Positions 21,058-30,890 of a DNA stretch of 34,009 bases are shown here, piece after piece. The notes under the pieces are model-generated. The model saw only the letters and a program-made list of their open reading frames with translations, had not been told where the DNA came from and did no database searches. Origin of the DNA: Geosiphon pyriformis (Eukaryota; Glomeromycota; Glomeromycetes; Archaeosporales; Geosiphonaceae); NCBI GenBank assembly GCA_016748015.1, contig JAAOMT010000074.1, positions 1 through 34,009 on the forward strand, written 5' to 3'. Numbering within the stretch: the stretch's first letter is position 1; the number at the start of each line of letters is the position of its first letter. Position numbers and translations under genes: made by a program.

Positions 21058-23022
21058 TATGCTTGTTTTTATTGTTATAAAACCAGTGGCTCTTCTGCTG
21101 GTGGCTCTGATTTAGGTTCAGCTGGTTTGGGAACCTGCCCTAATACCAAGAAGAAGTGTATGGAAAGTATCTACTCTTATGGTATATTGTATAAAAAGCT
21201 AAAAAAACCAGATGCTGGTGGTGTTTTGGTTGACTTGTCTATTAGTTCTCTGTCCTTAGAAGATATTGATGTTTTTAACAGTAAGCCTGCAGTATCCTAA
21301 GGAAGCAAAGTTGGCAGTATTACTAGCAGTGTGAATGGTTTCTCAGATGTTAAAAATATGGTAAACATAATTGCCAAGGAAACAAGCTATGCTAAATCAG
21401 ATGAAGATGATGATATAAACAATGTTATGTTGAAAAAAACTTGCATCCAAATATACGTGCTGAACAACTCTCCAAAAGCTTCAACATTTGACATTATGAG
21501 TAATGATAAAAATATGTTGAGCCTTTTGTCTCCAAAATTTAATGGTTCTAATCAGCTGCCACCTGTTAGGTTATATGTCTTGGAAAGATAAAGGTTTAAA
21601 CCAATTAAATTATTCATTCTAAATGTGAAGTTAACTGCTGTATCTAAAAAATCTAATAGTAATAAGTTAATTTTAATCAAAAAAATTTTCTATTGAATTG
21701 ATGGTTTTGGGAAGACCTTCACTCTCTCAAAGTTTCCAAAAATTATTAGGTCATTTTTTATATCTGAATCTAGTTTAAATAAGGCAAAAAAATTGGCAAT
21801 CTGTGAAAAAATTCTTGTTAATAATGATTTAAGAAAGGTAAACAGCTGTTTGGATCAGAAAATAATTGTCAAAGAGATTTTAGTCAATCTTTCCAAATCG
21901 GCTGTGGAGTCTGTTTTTTCTAGGTTTAATAAGATTGTGTTGATTAAGATATAATTGATTAGTTTATGGCAAAAGGCTTTGGTAAAATATGAATCATCCA
22001 AGATAACTGATTTGGTCACAGCCAGATGGTCTGTTTTTATAAGAAAAAACTCTGTTTGTGTAAGAAAAGCAATTGTTAATAAACAGACATAGGTGTCCAG
22101 GAACCAGCATCAAGCTTTGTTGTACATGTTTCTAATTGGCACTACTGCACATGATCTATCTGATTTGTTGGTTTCTTATGATAAAAAAACTTGTTTCATT
22201 AGATGAAATCCAAATTTATATGTGCATGATAGGTGTGCAATAGTTTGTTTTAAAAATGAAACATTCAAATTGGCTGCTATTGGCTCTACTCCAGTGTTTA
22301 AGAGTGTAAATTTGTGCTGAACTGGTCTCTCTTTGGCCTGTTGTGCTCAATGTAAACAATTTGGTCATATATCTGTTGATTGTACAATGAGTAAGAATTT
22401 TGATGATTGTGGTAAGCAAGTAGTAACTTCTCAGAATTGTGTCTGCTTGGCCAATATTTATAAAAAAAAGCAGGCACTTATTACTTGTTTGGTTTTTTTT
22501 GATGACAAGACTTGGGCTCTGATTGCTGGTGGTTTTCTCTCTTGTATAATCTCATCAGATTCCTTTGGTGCTAGTTTGTCTTTAGATGTAAAACCTATTT
22601 CAATGGTTTCCAATCCTCTTAGTGATTCCTGTTTGGTTAGTTATTTGGCTTTTTTAAAACACTTTTTAGAGCTTTAAGTGGATCAAATTTCTGTTATAAT
22701 AAAAAAATTGAGCTTTGTAAAATTGGTGTCTTTGGTATCCAAATCCCATGTATTTTTTCTGGTCACTTCAGTGTCTTTGGCTTCTAATTTGAATTCGGAT
22801 ATGACTTTGGATAATATGTTGATGTTTCTTGCTCTTCCTTTTTCAGTCATTGCAGATACAATTGCTAATTTCAGCTCAAGTAGCTCTAAGGTTTTGACTA
22901 CCAAAGTGAGTGAATTGGAATCTAAGATGGTGACTTTAGAAGTGTCAGTTAAATCAGTTTTGGAAAGGTTAGATTATTTGTGCTCTGGTTTAGATTTGTC
23001 AGCTCCCCTTACTTCTCAATAA
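21058..23022 (+). pseudogene. LINE D ORF1, gag-like protein remnant with intact CCHC knuckle
   Basis: The frame opens at 21058 and ends at the TAA at 23020-23022 without a frame slip, broken by stops such as 21298 and 21589. The N-terminal region is Ser/Gly-rich, followed by an acidic stretch (KSDEDDD). The RRM-like middle reads KIIVKEILVNLSKSAVESVF and LISLWQKALVKYESSK. The knuckle CAQCKQFGHISVDC (about 22342-22383) keeps all four metal ligands, unlike LINE A. A possible coiled-coil segment with SSSSKVLTTKVSELESKM lies near the C-terminus. No ATG stands at the head of the frame. An ATG at 21059 is in another frame, so the start has been lost or shifted. Confidence 0.82.
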
Positions 23023-26000
23023 GTAATTTGTATGGAAAATTGCTATGTGTAATGTTCACAGTATCAAAGTTTCTGCCAAACAAAAGAATATTATTCATTG
23101 GCATAGAAATTTTAAAAATTTGGTTTCAATAGTTATGGAGACAAAGTTGAGGTTTAACAGTAGGCCATAAATTAAAGATAAGTTTAGTGGAATTAAGATT
23201 TTTTCATCTAAGTTGGACAAGGGGTTTCTTGGTGCTGGGGTGGCAATTATTGTAAATGCTTCTTTGACTTGTCATGTGTATAAGGTTTTTAAAGTGCCTG
23301 GCCAGCTCTTCTCTGTTAAATTGCTTTTCAAAAATAAACTTTCTGTTTTGATTCTGGAGTTTTATGCTGATGTCTCCTTGGCTGTTTGTTTTTCTCAGAC
23401 TGATAATATTAATTTTCTAATAGCTAAGACTGTAAATGAATTTTTTTTTGTTGTATTAGATGGTGATTTTAATAAAGATGGTTTCTGCAGATATGCAAGT
23501 TTCAAAAAATGCCTCGATTTTGGGCTGGTCAATTTTTTATTGGGAGTTTAATTGCAAAAAATCCTACATGGAAAAATTTAAGAGATGTCAAGAAGACAAT
23601 TGATTACATGTTTATTTCTTTAAATTTGGTTAATGCAGTAGTAGGTCACAATGTTGTGGATATTAGTAAATATTTCAACACTGATCACCAAACAGTTTTT
23701 TTGTCTGTGAGTTTGGATGGGCTTTTGGATACACAATTGAACTCTATTTGCAGGCAAGCTAATAAGGACCAGTTGAAATTCGATTTTAAGAGTGCTAAGG
23801 ATACAAAGTAGAATGATTTCAAAAATGCCATAGCAGCCAATACAGCAATGTTTTCTAATGAGTTTGCAGTCTCTATGAAGTCTTCAGATTTAGATGCAAT
23901 ATGGGATGTTGTTTGTAGAATAATAACTTTTTTGGCTAATAAAATATTTAAAAAAAAATGGTTCAGAAACTATGATGATGTTTTTACCAAGGATTCTTCT
24001 AGATTTCATAAACTAGAGCTTTTGGTTTCAAGAATTGTCAAGGCTTTTTGTGATAAGAGTCTTAATAGATTTGTGTCCCTTATAAAGTATTGGGATTCTT
24101 TGAACAGTATTAAGACTTTGGTTATTCAGAATTTTGTGGACTCTGGTGTAAGTTTTAACTATGTGCATTCAGTTTTTTTCAGTATAAGGAAATTTTATCA
24201 TGCCTTTAAGCTTGCTAAGTCTTTGTGAACTAAGAAGTCGGAAATCAGGTCAGTTATTAATAAAAAAATAGAAAATTTTGTGGTCAATAAGGGTTATACA
24301 ATCAGAAGTATACTAGAGCATTTTTTTTGAAAGGTAGTTTTGAACTATTTGGTCATTAAGAATGAGCTAATTTTGAAACTCAAACTGGTTAAGACTAAAG
24401 TGGATTTGATTATGGAGGGCTGGACTAGAAAGTGCAGAATGGAGGCTAATTTTTCTGATGAATGATCTCATCAATATCAGCTTTTGGAGTACATTTTTAA
24501 TAATGCTTTTTCAAATGTGATGGGTTTGATAAACTTTAATGAATTGGTTAATATGGTTTCTAATTTATCTGATAATAAGGCTGCTGGTCTTTCAGAGATC
24601 TCAAATGAGCTTTGGAAACATTATAACAGAATGGTTTTGGATATGTTTTTGGCACTTTTGAATTCTTGTTTGTCTTATGAGTTGGTGTTCTATGCTTGAA
24701 AGAAAGCTTGAGTTTTAATGATTTTTAAGCCTTACAAGTAGAAGAGCATTTTTACTAATACTCGGCCAATTGTTTTAATTAAGACAGCCTGTAAAATCTT
24801 TTCCAAGATTTTTTCAGACAAGATCTTGTTGGCATGTAGCACTTTTGATGTTTTACATAGGGATAATTTTTTAGTTTTAAAGAGTATGATGACACAATCT
24901 CCTATTTTTGCCATTAGTTTGGTCATTAAGGATGCTTTGGAAAAAGGTCATAAACTATAGTTGGTTCTGCAAAACATAAGAAAGACCTATAACTCTGTAG
25001 AGTGAAAACATCTTAGAAGAAGCTTAGTTAAGATAAAAATGTATAACAAGTTTATTAAGTTTTTTGGTGGCATTTATAATAGTCATGTTAATAAGGTTAT
25101 AACAAATTTTGGGTTAATAGATAAATATTAAGTACATGATAGTTTAGATTAGGAAGAGGTGTTTTTGCCACTTCTTTGGTGCATATTTTATGATTCTCTT
25201 TTGTGTAAGGTCAAAAGACAAAAAAATATATATGAATACAGACTGAACTCTTATTATATTTCCAGAACAGGTTGCTTAAAATCTTAAGCTGGTTTGACAT
25301 CTTTTCTCACTACTGGTGCTTTTGTTAATAATACAATCTGAATTGGTAATAGCCAAACTGTGACCCAACACATTCTTAATGTTGCTAGTAAATTTTTTCA
25401 GATCAATAATATTTCTATCAATAATAACAAAATGGTGGCCATTCCTATTAATCACAAAATTGATTGTCCTAATTTGTATATTAGTGATTTGTCTATTTCT
25501 ATTACCAAGAAAAGTGAGTTCCATTACTACTTGAGTATTTTTTTTCAACCAAAGATTTGTTGAAATTTAGCTTGGCTAAGGCACATTTTGATGTCTGTTT
25601 TTTTGCCAATCTTGTTCTGAAGAAAGCTGTTTCTGATAAGCAATTTTCATATTTAGTGTCAGCAGTTCTTCATTCCATTGTCAGTTACAGAACACAATTC
25701 AGTTTTGTTCCTATTAATGTGTGTAATAAGTGAAATGCTTTAATCTATAAGAGCTTAAAATTAAAATCTGGTCTGTCTTTCGATTTTTTAATGATGTGCT
25801 CTATCATTTTTCATTGTATGGTTTGAAAACTTTCAAGCAGATCCAAGCTAAGAACAAAGTGGCTTTTGTGGTATGTTTTGTAAACTTTGTCGGAATTTTA
25901 GGTCATTTGTTTTTGTACTGGTCTCATAATTTGCAAGTTATGTCTTAGAGTCTATTTTATCTTTTAGTCTCTTTTGTTCATATTAGGATCAATGCTTCTA

Positions 26001-27701
26001 ATAATTTTTTGGCTGGTGTGATTCATATTTTTCTCAGGTGTGAATTGTTTTTAGGTAGTCATATAAACAGTTTTTTCTATTTTCGTGGTGGAATTCTTAT
26101 GTTATTGGTTCTTGGCAAGTCTGATTTTTTAAAGTTTTTCCTGTTTTTTTGGTGCTATGGCATTGTTTTCATGAAGCAGCTTCACTGTAAGGATGGTTTT
26201 GTTTTTAACTGGAAGACTTTCAAGTGTTGGAAAAAATTGGATCTACATAGTTCTGTTCCTGACTGGTTTGGACATTGTGTTAACTTCCTTAGTAATGTGG
26301 CTTTTTCTCTTGTTTACTTGGCTCCTTTGGGTGTTTCTGAATCTTTGAGTGTTTTGGAGACTAGTAAATTTAGGCTTGTATGTAATTATTTGTTGGATGT
26401 TACAGCTGACAGTTTTTTGTTTATATTAATAAATCTCTAAAGAACTTGGGAAGTGTGAATATTATAGTTGGTATGGCAGTATATTTTGAGAATATTGATC
26501 TGGGTTTGAGAGTTAGAGTTTTAGGTTTGATATCTTCTATTCTGGTGGAATTGCAGACTGTTGTATTGGCTTTCAAGTGTGTTCTCTCTCTTAGCTTAGT
26601 TTGCTTTTTTACAAACAGTCAGACTGCTTTGAATGTATGCAAATTGGAATTGGATTTAGTGTGTCTGGATTTTTGGAATTGGTGTTGGGTTAAGTGTCAG
26701 CACATAATGAACATTGTTCAGAAGAAAAATTTAAACATTAGTTAGTATAAAGTAAAGGAGTATTTGAGTGTCTTGGGTAATGTGCATGCTAACATGCTTG
26801 CTAATATGGCTTCTCTTTTTTCATAATGTTTTCCTCTCTGGTTGGATGAACACTATATTTTGGCTGATGGTAGTATTGTTTTTGACAATTCTAGGCATTT
26901 TGTTCATGGAATCTTTCAGTCTATTCATCATACATGTTGAAAAGTCAGTTCTGGTTCTAGGGTTCTGGATTGTAGTTTGCTGTCAAATGTGAATTGGTCT
27001 AGTTTATCTTTGGTGTGGCATTTCAATTTGCACATAGCTGCTGGATTCACTAATAGGCAAATTGTGGGTGCCTGTACATATTTCATGAAGGCTTTACACT
27101 GTCAGTTGCTGGTTGCTGTTTGGAAGTGCCTATATGACAAGAGTTACTCCAGTGTATTATGTCTGTATTGTAATGATATTGAGATCTTGGATCACATTTT
27201 TTTTTGCATGGTTGATAAGTCTGTTTGCTGCCAATTATTGAATGCTCATATAGTTGCTTAGATTATGCTTTCTGGTTTTTCTTGCTTATCTTTATATGTG
27301 TCTTAGCTGCTATCATCCTGTGTTTCAAATAGGGCAGTATGTATGGCTCTTTGTAAGAACTTTGTTTTTGATGATTGGCTCCAAAAGACTGTGTCTATTT
27401 TCAGATATGCAAAAATTGCAGGTCAGAAAATTGTGGACTTTGTGCATGACTTCTACTTGGCTTTCAGAAGTGAGGCTTGGTTTGTCTGTGCTAAGCATTA
27501 TGCATTCATAGAAAAGAATGGACTAATATTATATGATAGTTTGGCTCTGGTTTTAGTCTCTGGGCTACTCTTGGTGTTTTTTGCTGGTGTAATTAGATTG
27601 CTTGATATTGTTAAGATATTTGGTATTAGTTTTGGGTTTCATAAGTCCCACTTGTTTTTTTTGAGATTGGTAATCCTGTTTCTGTTTATATAGGTGCTTA
27701 G
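23019..27701 (+). pseudogene. LINE D ORF2: endonuclease-RT-RNase H remnant
   Basis: ORF2 begins at ATA 23019-23021, overlapping the ORF1 stop as ATAA where LINE A has ATGA. One base is lost soon after, and further slips occur near 23540, between 25560 and 26000, near 26440 and near 27680. Endonuclease pieces are METKL, LDGDFNKDGF, IDYMFIS and TDHQTVF, so the catalytic Asp and His survive here. The RT begins near 24480, with AAGLSEISNELWKH; its catalytic motif at 25318-25332 is AFVNN, both Asp now Asn. The RNase H is at about 26446-26745 with VELQT and FFTNSQTALNV. The knuckle LCLYCNDIEILDHIFFC is complete. The C-terminus ends as VYIGA with TAG at 27699-27701. Confidence 0.88.
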
Positions 27702-27835
27702 TGTTGTCCTAATTGGTTTAAGTAACTGGTCATGTGTAGAAAATACATGATTCACACCTAGTTTAGATCAATTATTTAATGTATTGTACTAAATAGTGTT
27801 TGAATCTTGCTTGTTAAAATATTAATAAAAAAAAA
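27702..27835 (+). other. LINE D 3' UTR and A-rich tail
   Basis: The block AATTGGTTTAAGTAACTGG followed by TCATGTGTA (27711-27738) recurs in LINE B, C, E and F. It is followed by about 80 bp of weaker similarity and an A-rich end. In LINEs, the 3' UTR is the part recognised by the reverse transcriptase. Confidence 0.7.
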
Positions 27836-27889
27836 TATTATTTTATAACTGTTTTTTAAATGTTTTTATAAACATAAAGTGTTTTTAAT

Positions 27890-28034
27890 AATATAAACAT
27901 ATAATATTGTTTTAATTAATTTAAATAATTAGTTATATATAAAAAAAATATAAATTATACTTATTTTAAAATTTAATATAATTGTATTATAATAAATAGT
28001 AATTAAATTATATTTTTCTATTATTAATTGTTTA
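27890..28034 (+). mobile_element. LINE E: decayed 3' UTR scrap
   Basis: ATTGTTTTAATTAATTTAAA at 27905-27924 and the bases after it match the 3' UTR of LINE C (attgttttaattgacctaaa) with C and G replaced by T and A. The match runs to aaatagtaattaaattatat near 28010. No coding part is recognisable upstream. It lies just downstream of the LINE D tail and ends at the target duplication of the solo LTR. Confidence 0.65.
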
Positions 28035-28629
28035 ACAATGTTACTGGAGGTTTTTGGTCTCTTTTCTGTAATGTTATTGATACTTATTTGCTGTGAATTC
28101 ACGTTTTCTGGATGTGGTTGAACCTCTAATAACTGAATTTATCTTCAAATTATCTCCTATAATTTGAACTGCTGGGCTTATAAGTGGAATGGCCAATTCC
28201 TTGCCAGTTACTTTATGTAGTTATGTTGTAGTAAATGTCAACTCTTTCTCAGGAATTGCTTGTCTAGAAGCTCACTAAAAATGTGTAGTTACTTTGCTGT
28301 GAAAGTCAACTCTTCTACAGGAATCTCGTCTGTAGGCTACCCTAATGATTGTAATAAGAAAAGAAAAGGAAAATAAAAGAAATATAAAAGAAATAGAATT
28401 TTGTCAAGATAAACGTTTTCTATCCAGGCCTGGAGTCACTAACAGTTTACTAAAATTAGTAGCTAATCAATTTCGAAATATTAGTTGGGTTTTGGGGATT
28501 TTCCAAGTACAATAATTAAGGAATTTGGTTTTTCGAATTATTTGATATTTATTTCTTTTTTTGTGTATATAGGAACGGTTTTAAGAAATAAATCTAAAGT
28601 AAGATACATTTTCTCGAAGAAAAAAGCTC

Positions 28630-28639
28630 TTTTTTTATA
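28630..28639 (-). promoter_or_regulatory. TATA box of the solo LTR
   Basis: On the minus strand this reads TATAAAAAAA followed by GAGCTTTTTTCTTC. A promoter here would fire leftward toward LINE E and LINE D, antisense to both. Confidence 0.55.
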
Positions 28640-28690
28640 CAACTTGTTGTAACACTATTCTATGAACTTGAACTTTGCTATTTTCTACAA

Positions 28691-28810
28691 TTTCGCCGAA
28701 CTAAAGATACATTTCAGTGAACTACAAGTTATTTTGGTGAACTATTAGATATTTTGGTAAACTATCAATTATTTTGGCGAATTTCTACAAATTTCGGCGA
28801 ACTTCTGAAT
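28691..28810 (-). repeat. Six 20-bp tandem repeats in the solo LTR
   Basis: Six units of exactly 20 bp are in register on the plus strand, among them atttcagtgaactacaagtt, attttggtgaactattagat, attttggtaaactatcaatt and attttggcgaatttctacaa. The core is TTTYGGYGAACTA. In LTR orientation they lie upstream of the TATA box and could be enhancer or factor binding repeats. Confidence 0.75.
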
Positions 28811-29023
28811 GTTACATAGTTTGGGGTATTGCATGATTGATCATTGCAATTAGGTTACATTTGTGTTGTGTGCAATTTGGGTTATTAATTAAATAATAAT
28901 TTCGGACATTTTTGCTAATGTAATAAGTGATCATTTGAAATGATAATATATGCTAATTAATGATAGGAATTATAAGATAATTTCATGCTAAATAATATCT
29001 CTAATTTCATCTGGTAACAACAA

Positions 29024-29480
29024 ATAAAGTTTAACTGCTATATAGTACATAAAACCAAACTAAATAACTTAAACTAAATACAATTCATGTTTTTACTATA
29101 TGTGACCAGCCACTTAGACCAGACAAAACAACACTAAATATTTATATTAATATATATATCTTTATCCAAACCAAAAAAGAAAAGACACTATTTATGTTTA
29201 CCAAAACTAACTGCAAAAGACTTTATTATACTAAGCAACTAAATCATTTTATTTAACAATATAAATACCATATAATAAGACAAACCTAAAACTATGCCAC
29301 TATTTTTGATTAATCCAATTTTTTTTATATTTATTTTATACTTCAATCTCATAAGTCATATTTTAGTTCAATATAATTTTACTAAATGTTTTATATACTC
29401 AACAAAAGCAGAAGCCATTGTTACCTGAGTAGAAAAACCAATCCAAAGTTATAAAAAAATGTGACCAAAACATAACATAA
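29024..29480 (-). mobile_element. LINE F: 3' fragment of a LINE
   Basis: On the minus strand the last coding residues read TQVTMASAFVEYIKHLVKLY, then KINIKKIGLIKNSGIVLGLS, and IIKSFAVSFGKHK-stop-CLFFFGLDKD. This resembles the very C-terminus of LINE D ORF2 (VKIFGISFGFHKSHLFF) and probably belongs to another subfamily. The 3' UTR block is at about 29095-29125 and the tail reaches the solo LTR duplication. The upstream end merges into the 10-bp array. The LINE is tail-to-tail with LINE E across the solo LTR. Confidence 0.75.
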
Positions 29481-29630
29481 CACAGAATAGTACACAATAA
29501 TATGGGATAATACATTATAATTAAAGATAATGCAGAATAATGCGTTATAATATAGAATAACACAGAATAATATGTAATAACACCAGATAATGTGTTATAA
29601 CATAGGATAACTAGTACTAATATAGAAAAA
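29471..29630 (-). repeat. 10-bp tandem minisatellite, array 2
   Basis: Sixteen consecutive 10-bp units in register, mostly YRYRNNATAA on the plus strand, such as tacacaataa, tatgggataa, tgcagaataa, tgcgttataa, tatagaataa and cacagaataa. On the minus strand the consensus is TTATNNYRYR, matching array 1 (6851-6950). An open frame on the minus strand across this array is a by-product of the repeat. Confidence 0.75.
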
Positions 29631-29639
29631 TGAAACAAT

Positions 29640-30890
29640 TACAGAAATAGCAAAGCAATAGTTAGTAATAATGAAACAATCAAAAAGCAATTCTATAAAA
29701 CCAAAAGAATGTATAAAAATAAGTAGTTAAGAAAAATAGAAAGACATCTAGATATGAACCATTAGACAAGAATCAAATATCTATACCCTTTTATCATTTA
29801 TTCTATTCCATATTCATTTTCTGAAATAAATCAATTATTAAGAAATCAGAATCATGAATTTATGTTCTTGAACTTTGTAGAATTTACATGAATTAATCAT
29901 TGTTTCATACCTTCATTTTAGAACAGATGCTCTTAATATAACTGCCTCAAATTATTAACAATTTGGACCAATCACTCTTGATCATGGTGATTGACAATAC
30001 TAATTTATCTTTTTTTTTATTTTCTTTTTTATTTTATTTTTTTTTTGTGGAGCAGCAACATAGTAAAATTAACTGTTTAAGAATAGACTTCATGATAGTC
30101 TGATAAAAGAAAGAAGCTCTCCCTAAGTTTTGGATATTAACATTATCTTGTTAGCTTATTAGAAGAGCAAAAAAACAATGCTGAACTTTAACAATTGTGC
30201 TTGTTAGCTTGGAGAAAATAGCTCATATTTATAAGAAGTTACAAACAGTAAAAGCCAAATTTCTGTGCTTTATAACCAAAGAACTCAATAGATAAATTCA
30301 CAAACAGCAAATAAGATCTTTAGAGACTGATAATTAAAACTAAGCCAACAGAATTACACAAAACACACATTACCAATAATTAAGAGCACTAAATATTATC
30401 ATTTCTCTACTCTACCAAGTTTATTCATAACATTATCTTTACTTTTCTATTAAAAACTGTGGCAGTTTTAGCATACTAGTCTTTTAGCACAAATTTTTTG
30501 TAAATTATCATATACAAACTTATGTTTGATAAATATTGAGAAAGTGTTTGTAAAACAGTAGAAAAAGACAAATAATAAGCACTTATCAATAATACTTATT
30601 TCTTAAAAGCTTTTACCAAAATATTTTCTCAAATATTACTATTTTTAGCATAAGCAAAAACATAATTAGATAATTTTATCTTATTATACAACAAACACAG
30701 CACATTAGAATATATTTTATCATACAATCTCTTTTTAACTGCTATAGATAATTACTTGTGTACAGCTTTTATTAAATATATATGTATATTTGCAAACTTT
30801 TTACTAGTAAATTCAGAAAATATATATAAGTTAAAATGTCAGATCTTTATAATAGTTAGCCAATCCACCTTTTTAATTAGCACACAATTA
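29640..30890. other. Moderately complex AT-rich DNA, no gene recognised
   Basis: This 1.25-kb stretch has a more even composition than the deserts but no open frame or motif that I can support. It holds a pyrimidine-rich tract at 30009-30046 and a short hairpin (CAATCAC...GTGATTG) near 29969-29995. It could be an old transposon part or single-copy spacer. Confidence 0.5.

Larger units (their letters stand above)
20945..27835 (+). mobile_element. LINE D: near full-length LINE
   Basis: This copy has a probable 5' UTR (about 20945-21057, with the pyrimidine-rich cccttttttctcttgtctct), both ORFs, the 3' UTR block and an A-rich tail ending near 27835. It is the only copy in the window with both ends, about 6.9 kb. 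Its ORFs resemble those of LINE A along their length but differ enough to be another subfamily, for instance in the ORF1 N-terminus. It has more stops than LINE A and several frame slips in ORF2. The 5' boundary is an estimate. Confidence 0.85.
28039..29019 (-). repeat. Solo LTR of the gypsy family, with 4-bp target duplication
   Basis: Read on the plus strand it starts TGTTACTGG and ends CTGGTAACA, so it is an LTR in reverse orientation. It is 981 bp and flanked by ACAA on both sides (28035-28038 and 29020-29023). No internal region is present, which is the usual product of recombination between the two LTRs of one element. It keeps many CpG sites (for example in ttcgccgaac and tttcggcgaac) that are TpG or CpA in the other two LTRs, so it is the youngest or least modified copy. 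The TATA box is at 28630-28639 on the minus strand. Confidence 0.9.

Noticed and set aside
26768-26992. Open frame of 74 codons, and one at 27254-27511
   Set aside because: Both overlap LINE D ORF2 in a different frame; the frame with family similarity is the other one.
28691-28810. CRISPR-like array because of regular short repeats
   Set aside because: The repeats are degenerate and directly adjacent without spacers, and they lie inside an LTR.
29399-29638. Minus-strand open frame of 79 codons that looks membrane-like
   Set aside because: It mostly reads through the 10-bp tandem array; the Tyr/Ile/Leu pattern comes from the repeat.
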